Shown in pieces: positions 55,846 to 64,000 of a stretch of 64,000 nt of DNA (the first letter of the stretch is position 1; every line of letters begins with the position of its first letter). This DNA is from Fortiea contorta PCC 7126 (GTDB lineage: Bacteria > Cyanobacteriota > Cyanobacteriia > Cyanobacteriales > Nostocaceae), in the NCBI RefSeq assembly GCF_000332295.1, contig NZ_KB235930.1, positions 1,741,895 to 1,805,894 of the forward strand. The letters run 5' to 3'. Made by a program: the position numbers and the translations under genes. The notes under the pieces were generated by a model. That model was not told the DNA's origin. It saw nothing but the letters and a program-made list of their open reading frames with translations, and did not search any database.

Positions 55846-57687
55846 TCAAGACTCAGTTTCTGCCGTTGATTTTGGACGCTGGCTGTATTTTGCCACTAGA
55901 GTTGCTAAAAGTGATAAATCAATCGGTTTGGAAATATAGTCATCAACACCAGCAGCTAGACAGATTTCGCGATCGCCTTTCATCGCCATTGCTGTTTGAG
56001 CAATTATTGGTATCATCCGATACTGCCCATCTTCTCGCAGTTGTCGCACTAAATTCAAACCATTGCCATCAGGCAAGTTCACATCCATTAAAATTACGGT
56101 GGGATTGAGTTGTTTAAGTAATTCCCACATCTTGGTGGCACTATTTACCCAAGTCACCTGATAACCCAACTTACCTAAATAAATTTTGATCAACTCCGCA
56201 TTAGGTAAATCATCTTCCACTAATAAAATTTTTTCACCAGAGTTCAAACTCGCAGAATCAGTCGGTAAACAGAATAGAGAACATGTTTCACCCCGTTCTT
56301 CCCCACCATCTTCTGTTAGCCACGGTTCACCCATAGGCGTTAACGGCAGTATGATTGTGAAGCTGGAGCCGTGTTGAACTTCCGATTCTACCTGCAAGCA
56401 ACCACCGTGAACCTCTGCCAATTTGCGAGTCACCACTAACCCTAAACCAGTTCCCTCTTCCCGACTGGTGGCGCTGTTAGTAACTTGGAAATAAGGTTGA
56501 AACAGTTTATGCTGGTCTTCATGGGAAATGCCAGTGCCAGTATCCCAAACTGTAAAATGCACAAATAAACCTTTAGTCACAACCTTCAAGCCTACTGTTC
56601 CTTGGTTGGTAAACTTGAGGGCGTTAAATAGCAAATTCAATAACATTTGCTTGATTCGCAGGGGATCAGCCACAAGAGTTGTGACATTAGGATCTATGTC
56701 TAAAAGCAATTTCAGACCCTTACTCGCAGCTTTCTCTTTCACCAGCGTCAACACATTGCGACATAGCACTGGTAAATTCACCGTCTCCCATTGCACTTCT
56801 AGCTGATTAGCTTCAATTTTCGATAGATCCAAAATATCGTTGATTAGCGCTAGCAAATGCTTACCGCTAGATTGAATAATATTTAAATATTCTTGATGAC
56901 GTTCTTTGCTGGGATCGTAGCCTTGGGCTAACAGCAGGTGGGTGAAACCAATAATCGAACTTAATGGGGTGCGGATTTCGTGGCTGGTGTTTGCCAAAAA
57001 TTGGTTTTTGAGTTGATTGGTGCGCTCTAATTCTAGATTAGAGTGACTTAACTGTTGCGACTTTTGTTGTAAATATTGTATTTGTCTGAGTTGCGTCAAA
57101 GCCACAGTACACTGCGAGACAGCCCGTGTTAGCAATTGCACTCTGAACTTAGCTGTGGCGCCTGGAAATAAATCTCTATCTGCGCTCAAAGATGGTGTGG
57201 AGATCATGATCCAACCAACAACTTCGCCAGAATCATAAGTTAATTGCCAAGCGCCGGGCGGTTTTTGCTGTTCTAGATCCTGTAAAACTTGAAGTTCTAT
57301 GGAATCTTGCGATCGCCAGCGCCGCTTTTTTCCTTCTTTGTCTATCAGTTCCAAGAGTGGGCTTTGCGATCGTCGGGATGAAGCAGTAGAAATATAACAG
57401 ACTTTGCCAACAGTTTCGTGTGGCTCAAAAAGAGCGATCGCCACATGACTATTCTTCAAAGCACTGTTGATATCATTGACCAAGATTTGAAAAATTTCTG
57501 CTTGCACGACTCCTGGCTGTGGCACAGTTTTACTAGCAGAAAGGACGCAATCATTGAGGTGACTTTGCAACTGGTTCAAGCTGCTTTCCAGCCACAACTC
57601 GGCGCGAAGTTGCTGGATGGTTTTCAAAAGTGTTGGCGTTGTTTCTATCTGTGAGTGCTGTTTTGGTAAGCTTGAATACTGCTGCAT
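55846..57687 (-). CDS. hybrid histidine kinase with receiver
   Basis: 613 residues from ATG 57687. A GAF-like sensory region (residues ~30-200) and a short coiled coil precede the HisKA motif NTSHEIRTPLSSIIGF (His236). The ATPase has GTGISHEDQHKLFQPYFQ and EEGTGLGLVVTRKLAEVHGG. A receiver follows with LLVEDDLPNAELI, Asp in ILMDVNLPDGNGLN and Lys in DYISKPIDL. The input signal is unknown; no output gene is linked. The next gene is divergent. Confidence 0.9.
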   Translation of the reverse strand: MQQYSSLPKQHSQIETTPTLLKTIQQLRAELWLESSLNQLQSHLNDCVLSASKTVPQPGVVQAEIFQILVNDINSALKNSHVAIALFEPHETVGKVCYISTASSRRSQSPLLELIDKEGKKRRWRSQDSIELQVLQDLEQQKPPGAWQLTYDSGEVVGWIMISTPSLSADRDLFPGATAKFRVQLLTRAVSQCTVALTQLRQIQYLQQKSQQLSHSNLELERTNQLKNQFLANTSHEIRTPLSSIIGFTHLLLAQGYDPSKERHQEYLNIIQSSGKHLLALINDILDLSKIEANQLEVQWETVNLPVLCRNVLTLVKEKAASKGLKLLLDIDPNVTTLVADPLRIKQMLLNLLFNALKFTNQGTVGLKVVTKGLFVHFTVWDTGTGISHEDQHKLFQPYFQVTNSATSREEGTGLGLVVTRKLAEVHGGCLQVESEVQHGSSFTIILPLTPMGEPWLTEDGGEERGETCSLFCLPTDSASLNSGEKILLVEDDLPNAELIKIYLGKLGYQVTWVNSATKMWELLKQLNPTVILMDVNLPDGNGLNLVRQLREDGQYRMIPIIAQTAMAMKGDREICLAAGVDDYISKPIDLSLLATLVAKYSQRPKSTAETES

Positions 57688-57866
57688 GGTCAACTAGACC
57701 GCTGAACAAATTTAGCTTCGCACAAAAGTGCGAACAAGATTTCGTGTATATTAGCGCACAAACGTCTTTTATATATACAGCATAACTTATGGTGTCGAAT
57801 GTGACGAGGATCTCAAAACCCATTGAATAAAATCACTAACTCAGGATTTAATTACAGCTACTGCAC

Positions 57867-58736
57867 ATGATGGATATACAAATTGCTCAATTAATGATCA
57901 ACGGAATTGCTGTCGGGAGCATTATTGCTTTAGCAGCAGTCGGACTCACCCTCACCTATGGAATTTTACGGTTATCTAATTTTGCCCACGGTGACTTTCT
58001 CACTTTGGGAGCCTATTTGACACTGTTAGTAAATACCCTAGGTGTAAATATTTGGCTGTCAATGATCTTAGCTATGGTAGGAACGGTAGCAGCGATGCTG
58101 CTTTCAGAAAAATTGCTCTGGTCAAGAATGCGCTCTATCCGTGCTCATTCGACGACACTAATTATTATTTCCATCGGGCTAGCCTTATTTCTTCGCAACG
58201 GGATTATTTTGATTTGGGGTGGTAAAAACCAAAATTACGATTTGCCGATTTCCCCGGCTTTGGACATTTTCGGTTTAAAAGTGCAGCAAAATCAATTACT
58301 CGTGTTGGGATTGGCGGTAGTGGCAATTTTGGGACTACACTACCTACTGCAAAATACCAAAATAGGCAAAGCCATGCGCGCCGTTGCTGATGATTTAGAC
58401 TTAGCCAGGGTTTCTGGAATTAATGTTGACCAAGTAATTTTTTGGACTTGGTTAATTGCTGGTACACTGACATCTCTGGGTGGCAGTATGTACGGTTTAA
58501 TTACCGCTGTACGACCGAATATGGGCTGGTTTTTGATATTACCACTATTTGCCTCTGTGATTTTAGGCGGTATTGGCAACCCCTACGGTGCGATCACTGC
58601 AGCTTTTATCATCGGTATCGCCCAAGAAGTCAGCACGCCTCTGTTGGGAACTCAATACAAACAAGGTGTAGCCCTGCTAATCATGATTTTGGTGCTGCTC
58701 ATTCGTCCCAAAGGTTTATTCAAAGGCACAATCTGA
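57867..58736 (+). CDS. natD: branched-chain/neutral amino-acid ABC permease, LivH/NatD type
   Basis: 289 residues with eight or so membrane spans. Family marks are LINGIAVGSIIALAAVGLTLTYGILRLSNFAHGDF-like start, KAMRAVADDLDLARVSGINVDQVI in the cytoplasmic loop, and PLFASVILGGIGNPYGAITAAFIIG later. Best fit is NatD of the N-I neutral amino acid system, whose other genes are scattered in cyanobacteria, as here. It ends near the convergent psaX. Confidence 0.75.
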   Translation: MMDIQIAQLMINGIAVGSIIALAAVGLTLTYGILRLSNFAHGDFLTLGAYLTLLVNTLGVNIWLSMILAMVGTVAAMLLSEKLLWSRMRSIRAHSTTLIIISIGLALFLRNGIILIWGGKNQNYDLPISPALDIFGLKVQQNQLLVLGLAVVAILGLHYLLQNTKIGKAMRAVADDLDLARVSGINVDQVIFWTWLIAGTLTSLGGSMYGLITAVRPNMGWFLILPLFASVILGGIGNPYGAITAAFIIGIAQEVSTPLLGTQYKQGVALLIMILVLLIRPKGLFKGTI

Positions 58737-58756
58737 GCAGCACCCCGGAGTCTTAA

Positions 58757-58867
58757 CTATTCAATGATATGGAAATAGTAAGCAGCTACCAGGAAGTTGA
58801 TAGCTAACAGAAGCAGTGCCCAACCAGTACGGAAACTATAGTTTGGTTTATTTGTTTTAGCAGTCAT
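58757..58867 (-). CDS. psaX: photosystem I subunit PsaX
   Basis: 36 residues: MTAKTNKPNYSFRTGWALLL, with the membrane helix LLLLAINFLVAAYYF and the end HIIE. This matches PsaX, a single-helix peripheral subunit found in some cyanobacterial photosystem I complexes. AGGAGA lies 7 bases before the ATG. It lies 133 bases after lipA on the same strand. Confidence 0.9.
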   Translation of the reverse strand: MTAKTNKPNYSFRTGWALLLLAINFLVAAYYFHIIE

Positions 58868-59000
58868 CAGCTGTTCTCCTAAAAATCAAGACTTCTTAAG
58901 GAATACCAAACAGAAGTACCAATTAGCCAATTTCTTTAAAAATATATAGGGAAGGGAGCATTGGTAATTGATCTTTTCCTAGCTTCCCTCATCTTTCCCA

Positions 59001-59915
59001 TCACTCCACCTCTTCTCCCGCGTGGTAAGAACTGCGAACCAAGGGGCCGGAACGCACATGGCTAAATCCCATTTCCTTAGCCATATCACCTAATTGGACG
59101 AATTCCTCTGGTGTCCAGTATTTTTGTACTGGTAGATGTTCCCAAGAAGGACGCATATACTGACCAATAGTTAAGCGGGAGCATCCTACATCCCTTAAAT
59201 CCGTCATGGCGCTGATGATTTCTGCGGTGGTTTCTCCATGTCCCAGCATCAAGCCAGATTTGGTAGGAATGGTAGCATCTAACTCTTTGACCATAGACAA
59301 TACTTGCAGCGAGCGATCGTACTTGGCTCCCCGGCGCACGGGGCCAGTTAAGCGTCTCACTGTCTCAATATTATGATTGAAACAAGCAGGACGAGCCTTA
59401 ACAATCATCTCTATTCGCTGGCGTTGACCTTCTTCTCCCACACCAGCACCACCCCAAAAATCCGGCGTCAGCACTTCAATTTGAGTTTCTGGATTCAATC
59501 GCCGGATTGTCTCCATTGTCTGGACAAAATGACCCGCTCCCTGATCCGCCAAGTCATCGCGGGCTACAGAAGTCAGCACCACATAACGTAACCCTAAAAG
59601 CTGCACCGCTTCCGCTACCTTTTGTGGTTCCTCTAAGTCAATGGGCATGGGTGCGTGACCTTTATCTACTTGACAAAAAGCACAAGAGCGTGTACAAGTC
59701 GGACCCATTAGCAAGAAAGTAGCAGTTTTTTGGGCGTAGCATTCCCCACGATTAGGACAGCGTCCTTCTTCACAAATTGTGTGTATTTGGCGCTGTTTAA
59801 TCACCCGTTGTACAGTAGAAATTTCGCTGGCCCTGCCGATAGAGCGGCGTAGCCAACTAGGCATGGCCATAATTTCCGACTTGAGTTGAGCTTGTTGTGA
59901 CGAATTTATAGACAT
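59001..59915 (-). CDS. lipA: lipoyl synthase
   Basis: 304 residues from ATG 59915. Radical-SAM enzyme that inserts two sulfurs into octanoyl groups to make lipoate. The auxiliary cluster motif is [12 protein letters not shown] and the SAM cluster motif CTRSCAFC, and a long [23 protein letters not shown] region follows. Cyanobacteria often have two LipA paralogues. An internal ATG gives [12 protein letters not shown] and could be the true start. Confidence 0.93.
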   Translation of the reverse strand: MSINSSQQAQLKSEIMAMPSWLRRSIGRASEISTVQRVIKQRQIHTICEEGRCPNRGECYAQKTATFLLMGPTCTRSCAFCQVDKGHAPMPIDLEEPQKVAEAVQLLGLRYVVLTSVARDDLADQGAGHFVQTMETIRRLNPETQIEVLTPDFWGGAGVGEEGQRQRIEMIVKARPACFNHNIETVRRLTGPVRRGAKYDRSLQVLSMVKELDATIPTKSGLMLGHGETTAEIISAMTDLRDVGCSRLTIGQYMRPSWEHLPVQKYWTPEEFVQLGDMAKEMGFSHVRSGPLVRSSYHAGEEVE

Positions 59916-60190
59916 CCAACCCAGATCCAAAAGTACAGTATGGCTAGTTTCCCATACCCTGGCAGCGCGTATTCACGTTGGTCAAGGACTGGTTTATAGC
60001 CTTAAATATCACGATGACACAAATCTTCTAGACAGTGGGCGCAAGTTTTTTTCAACACTGAAAAATTTCTGACTTATACCGAAATATACTATTCCCCAAT
60101 CAAGATAAATGTTGGATATAGTGGGAGGATTCTCAAGGTCAAGCGGCAAATTCGCCATCTCACCTACAGTTTCTGTTAGAGTAACCAGTC

Positions 60191-60832
60191 GTGGCAAGTA
60201 ACAAAATTCTAGTTATAGATGACACTACAGTTGTCAGGGTAAAAGTACGTGAAATGTTGCCTCCAGGCAATTTCGAGGTGCTAGAAGCAAAGGACGGTAT
60301 GGAAGGATTAAATTTCATCCTCCAAGAAAAGCTCAGTTTGATTATGTTGGATTTTCTTTTACCAAAAATGAGTGGTTGGGAAGTTTTCCAACAAGTTCAA
60401 GCCAATCCAGAGTTAAGAAAAATTCCTCTAGTGATTATGTCTGGCCGTAAGGAAGAAGTCACAGAGAAAATTTCCGAACCTTTTGAGTTTTTTGAATTTC
60501 TCGGTAAACCTTTTGACCAAAAGCAGCTGATTGGGGCGATTAAGTTAGCGATGGCTAAGGCTAAATTACCTCGTCCAGAGCCAGTCCTGGTCGGCAATGT
60601 CAGTACGAAAAGTGTCTCGATAGCAACTCCTAGCACTAGTAATGGCGCGATCGCTCAACCTTACGCTACTAATACTACAGTAGCAACCTCCGCCCCTGTA
60701 ACAGTTTCTTCTTCTTCTGCAGACGAGGTGAAGTTGCTTAACGAAAAAATTGACAAGATGCAAGGAGAAATTGACGGCTTGAAGAAACAATTAACTCAGA
60801 TTGTGACTTTTATTAAACAAAAAATCAAGTAA
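60191..60832 (+). CDS. response regulator with linker and C-terminal helix
   Basis: 213 residues from a GTG. Receiver: ILVIDDTTVVRVKVREMLP, Asp in LIMLDFLLPKMSGW, Lys in FLGKPF. A Ser/Thr/Ala-rich linker (residues ~135-175) leads to a short amphipathic helix (VKLLNEKIDKMQGEIDGLKKQLTQIV), likely a coiled coil for dimerisation. There is no DNA-binding domain, so it probably signals by protein contact. No ATG is available until codon ~22. Confidence 0.8.
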   Translation: MASNKILVIDDTTVVRVKVREMLPPGNFEVLEAKDGMEGLNFILQEKLSLIMLDFLLPKMSGWEVFQQVQANPELRKIPLVIMSGRKEEVTEKISEPFEFFEFLGKPFDQKQLIGAIKLAMAKAKLPRPEPVLVGNVSTKSVSIATPSTSNGAIAQPYATNTTVATSAPVTVSSSSADEVKLLNEKIDKMQGEIDGLKKQLTQIVTFIKQKIK

Positions 60833-61195
60833 GACTTTATGGAAAAAAAGAGGTGACAGATACTCTTGTTTCTCTATAAAACCGCTACTTAATCTGTAGC
60901 TAAAATTGAGATTTTTATAGCTACACTCCTCTTGATACTTTACAGCACATAACTTTAAACCCAAACAGAATTTTTCTCTATCCCCTTGTAAATAATTCCA
61001 CAGACATTGTTAAATTTTTATATTAAAAAGTTATCTGTAATTTTTAGCATTCAGTAATTAAATATCTTTTAACAATAACATTATCTTAATTTTCCAACAC
61101 AGATTAAAAGCTATAGTCCTGCTATTTAAATAACTAAGGGGTACGAGAAAACCGTACCCCCGGATATTTATGAGTTTCAGAATCGGCAATTAAGC
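60833..61195. other. gap with ndhB terminator, no gene
   Basis: AT-rich. The only structure is the hairpin at 61139-61161. Confidence 0.5.
61139..61161 (-). terminator. terminator hairpin of ndhB
   Basis: Perfect 8-bp stem GGGGTACG / CGTACCCC with a 7-base loop, 35 bases after the ndhB stop codon. Only a short T-rich tail follows on the minus strand. Confidence 0.7.
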
Positions 61196-62758
61196 CTACA
61201 ATTGCTCTGGTTGCTCGATGGTAATCGCAGTTGCTTGAGTACTCACAACTTTTGTGGATTGTAAAATTGGAGTATTAGCAACTGAATTATTTGCCAAGGT
61301 AAATAGCGGACTTGATAAAATTCCTGCTATGGAAGTGGCAATTAAAGTCACAATTAAACTCACTTGCAGAGGTCTGTAGCCTAGTAAATTCCAACTTATT
61401 TCTGGATAGTTTCTCACTACCTCAGACATTTCTTGGGGTTCTTTGACTACCATCATCTTCACTACGCGGATGTAGTAGTAGATTGAGACGACGCTAGTAA
61501 CTAAGCCTAACAAAACTAACCAGTAAAGGCCAGCTTGCCAACCAGCCCAGAACAAGTAAATCTTCCCAAAAAATCCAGCCAGTGGCGGAATCCCTCCTAA
61601 GGAAAGTAAAGAGATACTTAAACCCAAGGTCAGGAGTGGATCTTTTTGATACAAACCAGAGTATTCAGCAATCTGGTCGGTTCCCGTCCGCAGAGAGAAG
61701 AGGATGATGCAGGTGAAGCCGCACAGGTTCATGAACAGATAAACCATTATGTAAAAAATCATACTGGAATATCCGGCGTCAGTACCCGCAATCAACCCAA
61801 TCATCACAAACCCGGCTTGGGCGATTGATGAGTAGGCTAGCATCCGTTTCATGCTGTTTTGTGCTAGAGCAACTACGTTACCCAAGATCATACTCAGCAC
61901 GGCCAGGGCGGTAAATACAAATCTCCACTCATCAGCCACGAGGGCGAAGACTACTGTTAGTAAGCGGATAGCTAAAGCAAGCCCGGCTGTTTTGGAACCA
62001 ACAGATAAGAAGGCTATCACTGGAGTGGGAGCGCCTTCATAAACGTCTGGTGTCCATTGGTGGAAGGGTGCGGCGGAGATTTTGAAGCCAATACCTGCTA
62101 TTACGAAGACCAGAGCAATCACCAAACCTAAAGATTGACCAACATTGGCTGCAGCAATACCGTTGGCGATCGCACTTAGTTCGGTTTGTCCACCTGATAA
62201 ACCATACAGCAGTGATACACCGTACAAAAATACTGCTGTGCTGGAAGCCCCAATCAACAGGTACTTCAGCGCTGCTTCATTGGAGCGGGGGTCACGCTTG
62301 GTATAACCTGTCAACAAGTAAGAGGATATACTCAGGGTTTCTAGGGAGATGAAAATCATCACCAACTCACTAGCCCCGGATAAAAACATTCCTCCTAGGG
62401 TAGCAGATAGCAATATAGCGATGAATTCCGCTAAAGCGGTGCCGCTCTGCTCCACGTAGCGAATAGATATCAGTACAGTGACAGCAGCGGAAAGAGCAAT
62501 GATCCCGCGAAAGACAATACTTAGGTCATCACCATTAAAACCACCGCTAAAAGAAATGGGGTTGGTGTTATCCCATTGAAAATACAGGGCGACAATCGAA
62601 ATTAGTAAACCTGCGATCGCTAGATATCCAGTCCAGCGTGAGGATGGGCGCCCCAAAATCAAATCTACAATCAAAACCCCCACGAGGGTGAGAATCACAA
62701 TCCCCTCTGGTAAAATCGTTCCAGCATTTAACTGGGATGCAAGATTAGCAAGATCCAT
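61196..62758 (-). CDS. ndhB: NAD(P)H-quinone oxidoreductase subunit 2
   Basis: 520 residues, fourteen or so membrane spans. The proton-channel subunit of NDH-1 in thylakoid and cytoplasmic membranes, for respiration and cyclic electron flow. Conserved pieces include [41 protein letters not shown]-type sequence, the lysine in [19 protein letters not shown] and [19 protein letters not shown]. Monocistronic. Confidence 0.96.
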   Translation of the reverse strand: MDLANLASQLNAGTILPEGIVILTLVGVLIVDLILGRPSSRWTGYLAIAGLLISIVALYFQWDNTNPISFSGGFNGDDLSIVFRGIIALSAAVTVLISIRYVEQSGTALAEFIAILLSATLGGMFLSGASELVMIFISLETLSISSYLLTGYTKRDPRSNEAALKYLLIGASSTAVFLYGVSLLYGLSGGQTELSAIANGIAAANVGQSLGLVIALVFVIAGIGFKISAAPFHQWTPDVYEGAPTPVIAFLSVGSKTAGLALAIRLLTVVFALVADEWRFVFTALAVLSMILGNVVALAQNSMKRMLAYSSIAQAGFVMIGLIAGTDAGYSSMIFYIMVYLFMNLCGFTCIILFSLRTGTDQIAEYSGLYQKDPLLTLGLSISLLSLGGIPPLAGFFGKIYLFWAGWQAGLYWLVLLGLVTSVVSIYYYIRVVKMMVVKEPQEMSEVVRNYPEISWNLLGYRPLQVSLIVTLIATSIAGILSSPLFTLANNSVANTPILQSTKVVSTQATAITIEQPEQL

Positions 62759-63005
62759 GAGATGTATAGGTTTTGGCGATTAGACGTCAAGGCTAACTCT
62801 GTTTATTCTATCTATTGTTCTGGACTAAAGTTGCATCAACCTTTTTGTCTGAAAGCATAGACTCACTTCAGGGCTAAATCTACTCAAATGCGTTTCCGTG
62901 GCGCTACAGTGATTTTGTCAAGCAACACCCTTGAAAATCGTTTGTTGTCTTCCTAAACTATTCAGCGAGGGCTATGTACCGGGATTCAGTAACGTCAAAA
63001 AAATT

Positions 63006-63071
63006 AGCAGTCCAGATGTATACTGAACTGCTTATATACAGACAAGCAGACCAGATATCTTCTGAACTGCT
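63006..63071. repeat. two 27-bp direct repeats, each a hairpin
   Basis: Copies at 63006-63032 and 63045-63071 share AGCAG(T/A)CCAGAT and CTGAACTGCT ends. Each can fold through AGCAG / CTGCT and CAG / CTG. They lie between ndhB and rbp, on the 3-prime side of rbp. Confidence 0.7.
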
Positions 63072-63138
63072 GATTATAGAATGATTGTTATAAGACAAAT
63101 ACTAGCTGTGCATTTGCCTGACGGTATTCTCTCAAGAC

Positions 63139-63450
63139 TTAATAGCGTCGAGGTGAATATCCACCGTCATTTTTTCCCCAGTTACCACCAGAGCGAGAAC
63201 CCTTGTCTTCTTTTGGTCTAGCTTTATTAACTTTCATTACGCGACCCATCCATTCAGCGCCATCTAGGGCCTGAATAGCAGCATCTTCCGCAGCGGCCGA
63301 TTCCATTTCTACGAAACCAAAGCCTCTAGCACGCCCTGTTTCCCTGTCAGTGGGTAATTGGACTTGGCTAACAGTACCGTACTCGGAAAATACTTTTGTG
63401 AGGTCGTCTGGGGTGACGTTGTAGGATAAATTCCCTACGTAAATTGACAT
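63139..63450 (-). CDS. rbp: RRM-type RNA-binding protein (Rbp family)
   Basis: 103 residues. One RRM: RNP2 SIYVGNLSYN at the start and RNP1 RARGFGFVEM near residue 43, then a short Gly/Ser-rich tail. Cyanobacterial Rbp proteins bind mRNA; some are cold-induced or help target photosystem mRNAs. The long leader upstream (63451-63678) may hold cold control, as for relatives. Which paralogue it is cannot be decided here. Confidence 0.9.
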   Translation of the reverse strand: MSIYVGNLSYNVTPDDLTKVFSEYGTVSQVQLPTDRETGRARGFGFVEMESAAAEDAAIQALDGAEWMGRVMKVNKARPKEDKGSRSGGNWGKNDGGYSPRRY

Positions 63451-63678
63451 GAAACTCTCCAGAATCCATTGATGCAGAGATGCTTATCCGGAGAGCCGCT
63501 TGAAATTATGAATAACAACAAGATCCGTATCACCGAATTCACTTCTCCATGCTCATCCTAGCACAACTTCCATATAGGCGAGACTGAATTGACATAGCGA
63601 TCCTCATAACATGTCAGATGTTTTACATTAGAAATATTTATGATTTTCCGGTTTCCTGTGTGAAATAAAAAATCAAAA

Positions 63679-64000
63679 TCAGGTTTGCTGGAGAAATTCT
63701 TCTGGGTCAATTCCCCAATTTACCCAGCAAATGGCTTCAAGGGCTGATTTCATATCAGGTGGAACTCGCAAAGCGTGAATGAAACCTGTACTAGGACATA
63801 TCATTTTTAATAAATAAATTGGTTCGGCATCAACATCGGCAGCAATTTTTAATAGAGTATATTCTGCCCAATTATCGAATTCGATTGCTTGTAATTCTTC
63901 GCAGATTTTGGCATAACCAATACCTTGAATTAATACTCGTCGCAGTTCGGCATTTTGTTCCGTTAACAACCATTGCGCTTGCCACTGCTGCGGGTGGATT
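63679..64000 (-). CDS. DUF6745 domain protein, C-terminal part
   Basis: The frame stays open to the window end (reading HPQQWQAQWLLTEQNAELRRVLIQ), so the N-terminal part lies outside. LIQGIGYAKICEELQAIEFDNWAEYTLLKI is the family mark. These proteins often carry leucine-rich repeats and are of unknown function. The visible part is 106 codons plus stop. Confidence 0.7.
   Translation of the reverse strand, partial: IHPQQWQAQWLLTEQNAELRRVLIQGIGYAKICEELQAIEFDNWAEYTLLKIAADVDAEPIYLLKMICPSTGFIHALRVPPDMKSALEAICWVNWGIDPEEFLQQT

Overview
This window looks like chromosome from a filamentous, probably heterocyst-forming cyanobacterium (Nostocales: Nostoc, Anabaena, Calothrix or a relative). Photosynthesis genes are present (apcD, psaX, ndhB, an NDH-1 maturation factor of the CRR6 family). 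So are GroESL1 with both a CIRCE and a cyanobacterial K-box, an Rre1/Ycf29 regulator, and a NatD/LivH-type amino-acid permease. HIP1 octamers (GCGATCGC) occur throughout, and many intergenic gaps carry heptanucleotide tandem repeats (STRRs) typical of this group. I see no phage, plasmid or CRISPR block. The content is mostly housekeeping genes with small accessory inserts.

Layout. 1-4.3 kb: end of an alpha-glucan phosphorylase, a DUF429 protein, a phytol-kinase-like membrane protein, a 16-copy 21-bp repeat array between G-rich and C-rich arms, and a receiver-DUF3685 (Ycf55-like) protein. 4.3-8.2 kb: a four-palindrome cluster, a 1008-residue NACHT-pentapeptide protein and a PerR/FurC-type regulator. 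9-18.5 kb: a candidate small RNA, the CRR6-like gene, a family 9 glycosyltransferase, ispD, scpB, infC and a large transporter-HEAT fusion. 18.5-23 kb: a MITE-like element and a urease cluster (ureD-ureA-ureB ... ureC) split by two genes on the other strand, one a retropepsin-like protease. 23-28.8 kb: a methyltransferase, a TumE-type toxin-antitoxin pair, groESL, a decayed ferredoxin gene and rre1. 29.9-35 kb: asnS, an RsbW-like anti-sigma factor, rlmD and apcD.

35-43 kb: purL and purF (with apt further on), a DUF4231/SLATT-like membrane protein and an OppB-type permease. The purL leader has a near-ideal NtcA promoter. 43.5-45.5 kb: a DUF3038 gene, a duplicated pair of tiny divergent genes (one copy truncated) and tRNA-Ser(CGA). 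45.6-52 kb: a CrtISO-like oxidoreductase, an Mla-type ABC ATPase with its MCE protein, an Rpn-family nuclease, a second 21-bp array and an orphan DNA methyltransferase. 52-64 kb: a secreted SGNH hydrolase, a PhyH-like oxygenase, larE, a hybrid histidine kinase, natD-like permease, psaX, lipA, a response regulator, ndhB, an RRM RNA-binding protein and a DUF6745 fragment cut by the window end.

The main themes are light harvesting and electron flow, purine and nitrogen metabolism (purL, purF, apt, urease, amino-acid uptake) and stress control (groESL, Rre1, PerR). A second theme is the effect of short tandem repeats on genes: they supply or abut start and stop codons (rlmD, an ABC ATPase, scpB), and one heptamer run lies inside purL. 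No single undescribed system stands out beyond doubt. The best candidates are the duplicated RHH/SAP-like pair, the protease pair inside the urease cluster, the NACHT protein, the four-palindrome cluster and two possible small RNAs.
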